Shown here: positions 5,966 through 6,312 of the stretch, piece after piece
Layout: each line of letters opens with the position of its first letter
Position numbering within the stretch: position 1 is the stretch's first letter
From: DATLGD01 sp035540755
GTDB lineage: Bacteria; Actinomycetota; Actinomycetes; Mycobacteriales; SCTD01
DNA length: 6,312 nt
NCBI GenBank assembly: GCA_035540755.1
Contig: DATLGD010000220.1
Coordinates: 1 to 6,312 of the forward strand
Direction: 5' to 3'
The notes under the pieces: generated by a model
The model's input: the letters and a program-made list of their open reading frames with translations, nothing else
Databases searched by the model: none
Told to the model about the DNA's origin: nothing
Program-made: the position numbers and the translations under genes

Positions 5966-6021
5966 GACGGTCGGGTCCTGCCCCGCTTGCCGGTCAGCAA
6001 GCGGGTCAGGACCCGACTGTC
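5966..6021 (+). terminator. 25-bp-stem hairpin after the response regulator
   Basis: The core arms TCGGGTCCTGCCCCGCTTGC (5971-5990) and 5997-6016 pair at 19 of 20 positions around the 6-nt loop CGGTCA. Five more pairs, one of them a G-U in the plus-strand RNA, extend the stem to 5966 and 6021. It begins 18 bp after the TGA at 5945-5947. There is no T tract, but stem length and position make it the likely terminator of the two-component operon. Confidence 0.8.
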
Positions 6022-6038
6022 ACTCTCGGCCGACGCCG

Positions 6039-6069
6039 CGAGCCGCTCGTCCCCTCCTCGAGCGGCTCG
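6039..6069 (+). terminator. Second, tandem hairpin downstream of the two-component operon
   Basis: Perfect 11-bp arms CGAGCCGCTCG (6039-6049) and CGAGCGGCTCG (6059-6069) enclose a 9-nt loop, TCCCCTCCT. It lies 17 bp beyond the first hairpin. A backup terminator is most likely; part of a structured RNA is the alternative. Strand is assigned by proximity to the response regulator. Confidence 0.55.
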
Positions 6070-6206
6070 GCACCGGGCCTGATCTGCACGGTGCTCCGCG
6101 CGGTGCCGCTTGCCAATGGCCCGTTCGGACCAACCTGGAGGTGGCGGCCCCGACGCGCCGGACGCCGCGATCTCTGATGTCCACAGGCGCGGAATCCGGA
6201 ACGGCC
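6070..6206. other. Non-coding stretch with no recognised gene
   Basis: This is the middle of the 365-bp tail after the response regulator. I see no frame with convincing codon composition, no tRNA or rRNA motifs and no clear promoter. The only structure is GCACCG at 6070-6075, which could pair with either of two CGGTGC copies (6089-6094 and 6101-6106). Confidence 0.5.
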
Positions 6207-6238
6207 GACGGACCCGGGGTGGCTGCCCCGGGTCCGTC
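6207..6238 (-). terminator. 13-bp perfect hairpin, likely terminator of a gene entering from the right edge
   Basis: The arms GACGGACCCGGGG (6207-6219) and CCCCGGGTCCGTC (6226-6238) are exact reverse complements around TGGCTG. It lies about 260 bp past the rightward operon but only 32 bp beyond a possible minus-strand stop at 6271-6273, so it more likely serves a leftward gene whose body is outside the window. Confidence 0.6.
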
Positions 6239-6270
6239 AGACGGTCAGTCGTGTCAGGCCGGCGGGCCCG

Positions 6271-6312
6271 TCACGGCACGTTCAGCACCGTGTCACCCGG
6301 ATCGGCGGAGGC
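6271..6312 (-). CDS. Possible C-terminal end of a gene beyond the window (13 codons)
   Basis: On the minus strand one frame reads ASADPGDTVLNVP then TGA (6271-6273), with mostly G/C-ending codons; the other two minus frames stop earlier. The terminator-like hairpin at 6207-6238 just downstream fits a gene ending here. Thirteen codons are too few to identify or be sure of a gene. Confidence 0.3.
   Translation of the reverse strand, partial: ASADPGDTVLNVP

Noticed and set aside
6100..6206. Possible tRNA (TTCGGACC-like stretch near 6124)
   Set aside because: There is no acceptor-stem pairing, no T-loop GGTTCGA pattern and no anticodon stem in register.

Overview
The window is uniformly very GC-rich, and nearly every third codon position in the clear genes is G or C. 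GTG starts are common. Together with the protein families present (a chromosomal ClpB, a multi-membrane-pass NarL-type histidine kinase, small secreted proteins), this points to a high-GC actinobacterium (Actinomycetota). I cannot name the genus from sequence alone. There is no sign of phage, plasmid, transposase, CRISPR, tRNA or rRNA.

Layout, left to right. Positions 1-1926 (+) hold the 3' three quarters of clpB, the disaggregase chaperone; its 5' end lies outside the window. Six bases after its stop is a 44-bp hairpin (1932-1975). Positions 1976-2563 look like worn accessory DNA: a short leftward open frame (stop at 1987) that may be the tail of a broken gene, and a rightward PIN-domain (VapC-like) toxin gene starting about 2226 that has no visible antitoxin, a shortened C-terminal part and no stop of its own before it runs into a second hairpin. 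That hairpin (2562-2609) has a perfect 19-bp stem and its core has the same 44-bp length and the same arm ends as the first. Both sit between convergent reading frames.

Positions 2615-3150 (-) are a two-gene operon: a 76-aa protein with two membrane helices, overlapping by GTGA with a 102-aa exported protein carrying two cysteines. A 170-bp divergent intergenic region (3151-3320), rich in inverted repeats, separates it from a rightward two-component system. That system is a 658-aa multi-pass membrane histidine kinase (3321-5297) and a 217-aa NarL/LuxR-type response regulator (5294-5947), again joined by a GTGA overlap.

The last 365 bp (5948-6312) are mostly non-coding, with three strong hairpins. 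Two probably end the two-component operon. The third probably ends a gene coming in on the minus strand from the right edge, of which only about 13 codons may be visible.

Functional picture: the kinase senses an unknown signal through its membrane region, and phosphotransfer to the regulator should alter transcription. The divergent membrane/secreted gene pair is the nearest candidate target, but that link is inferred from position only. I found no convincing new multi-gene system. The items most worth a second look are the paired 44-bp hairpins and the damaged gene island between them.
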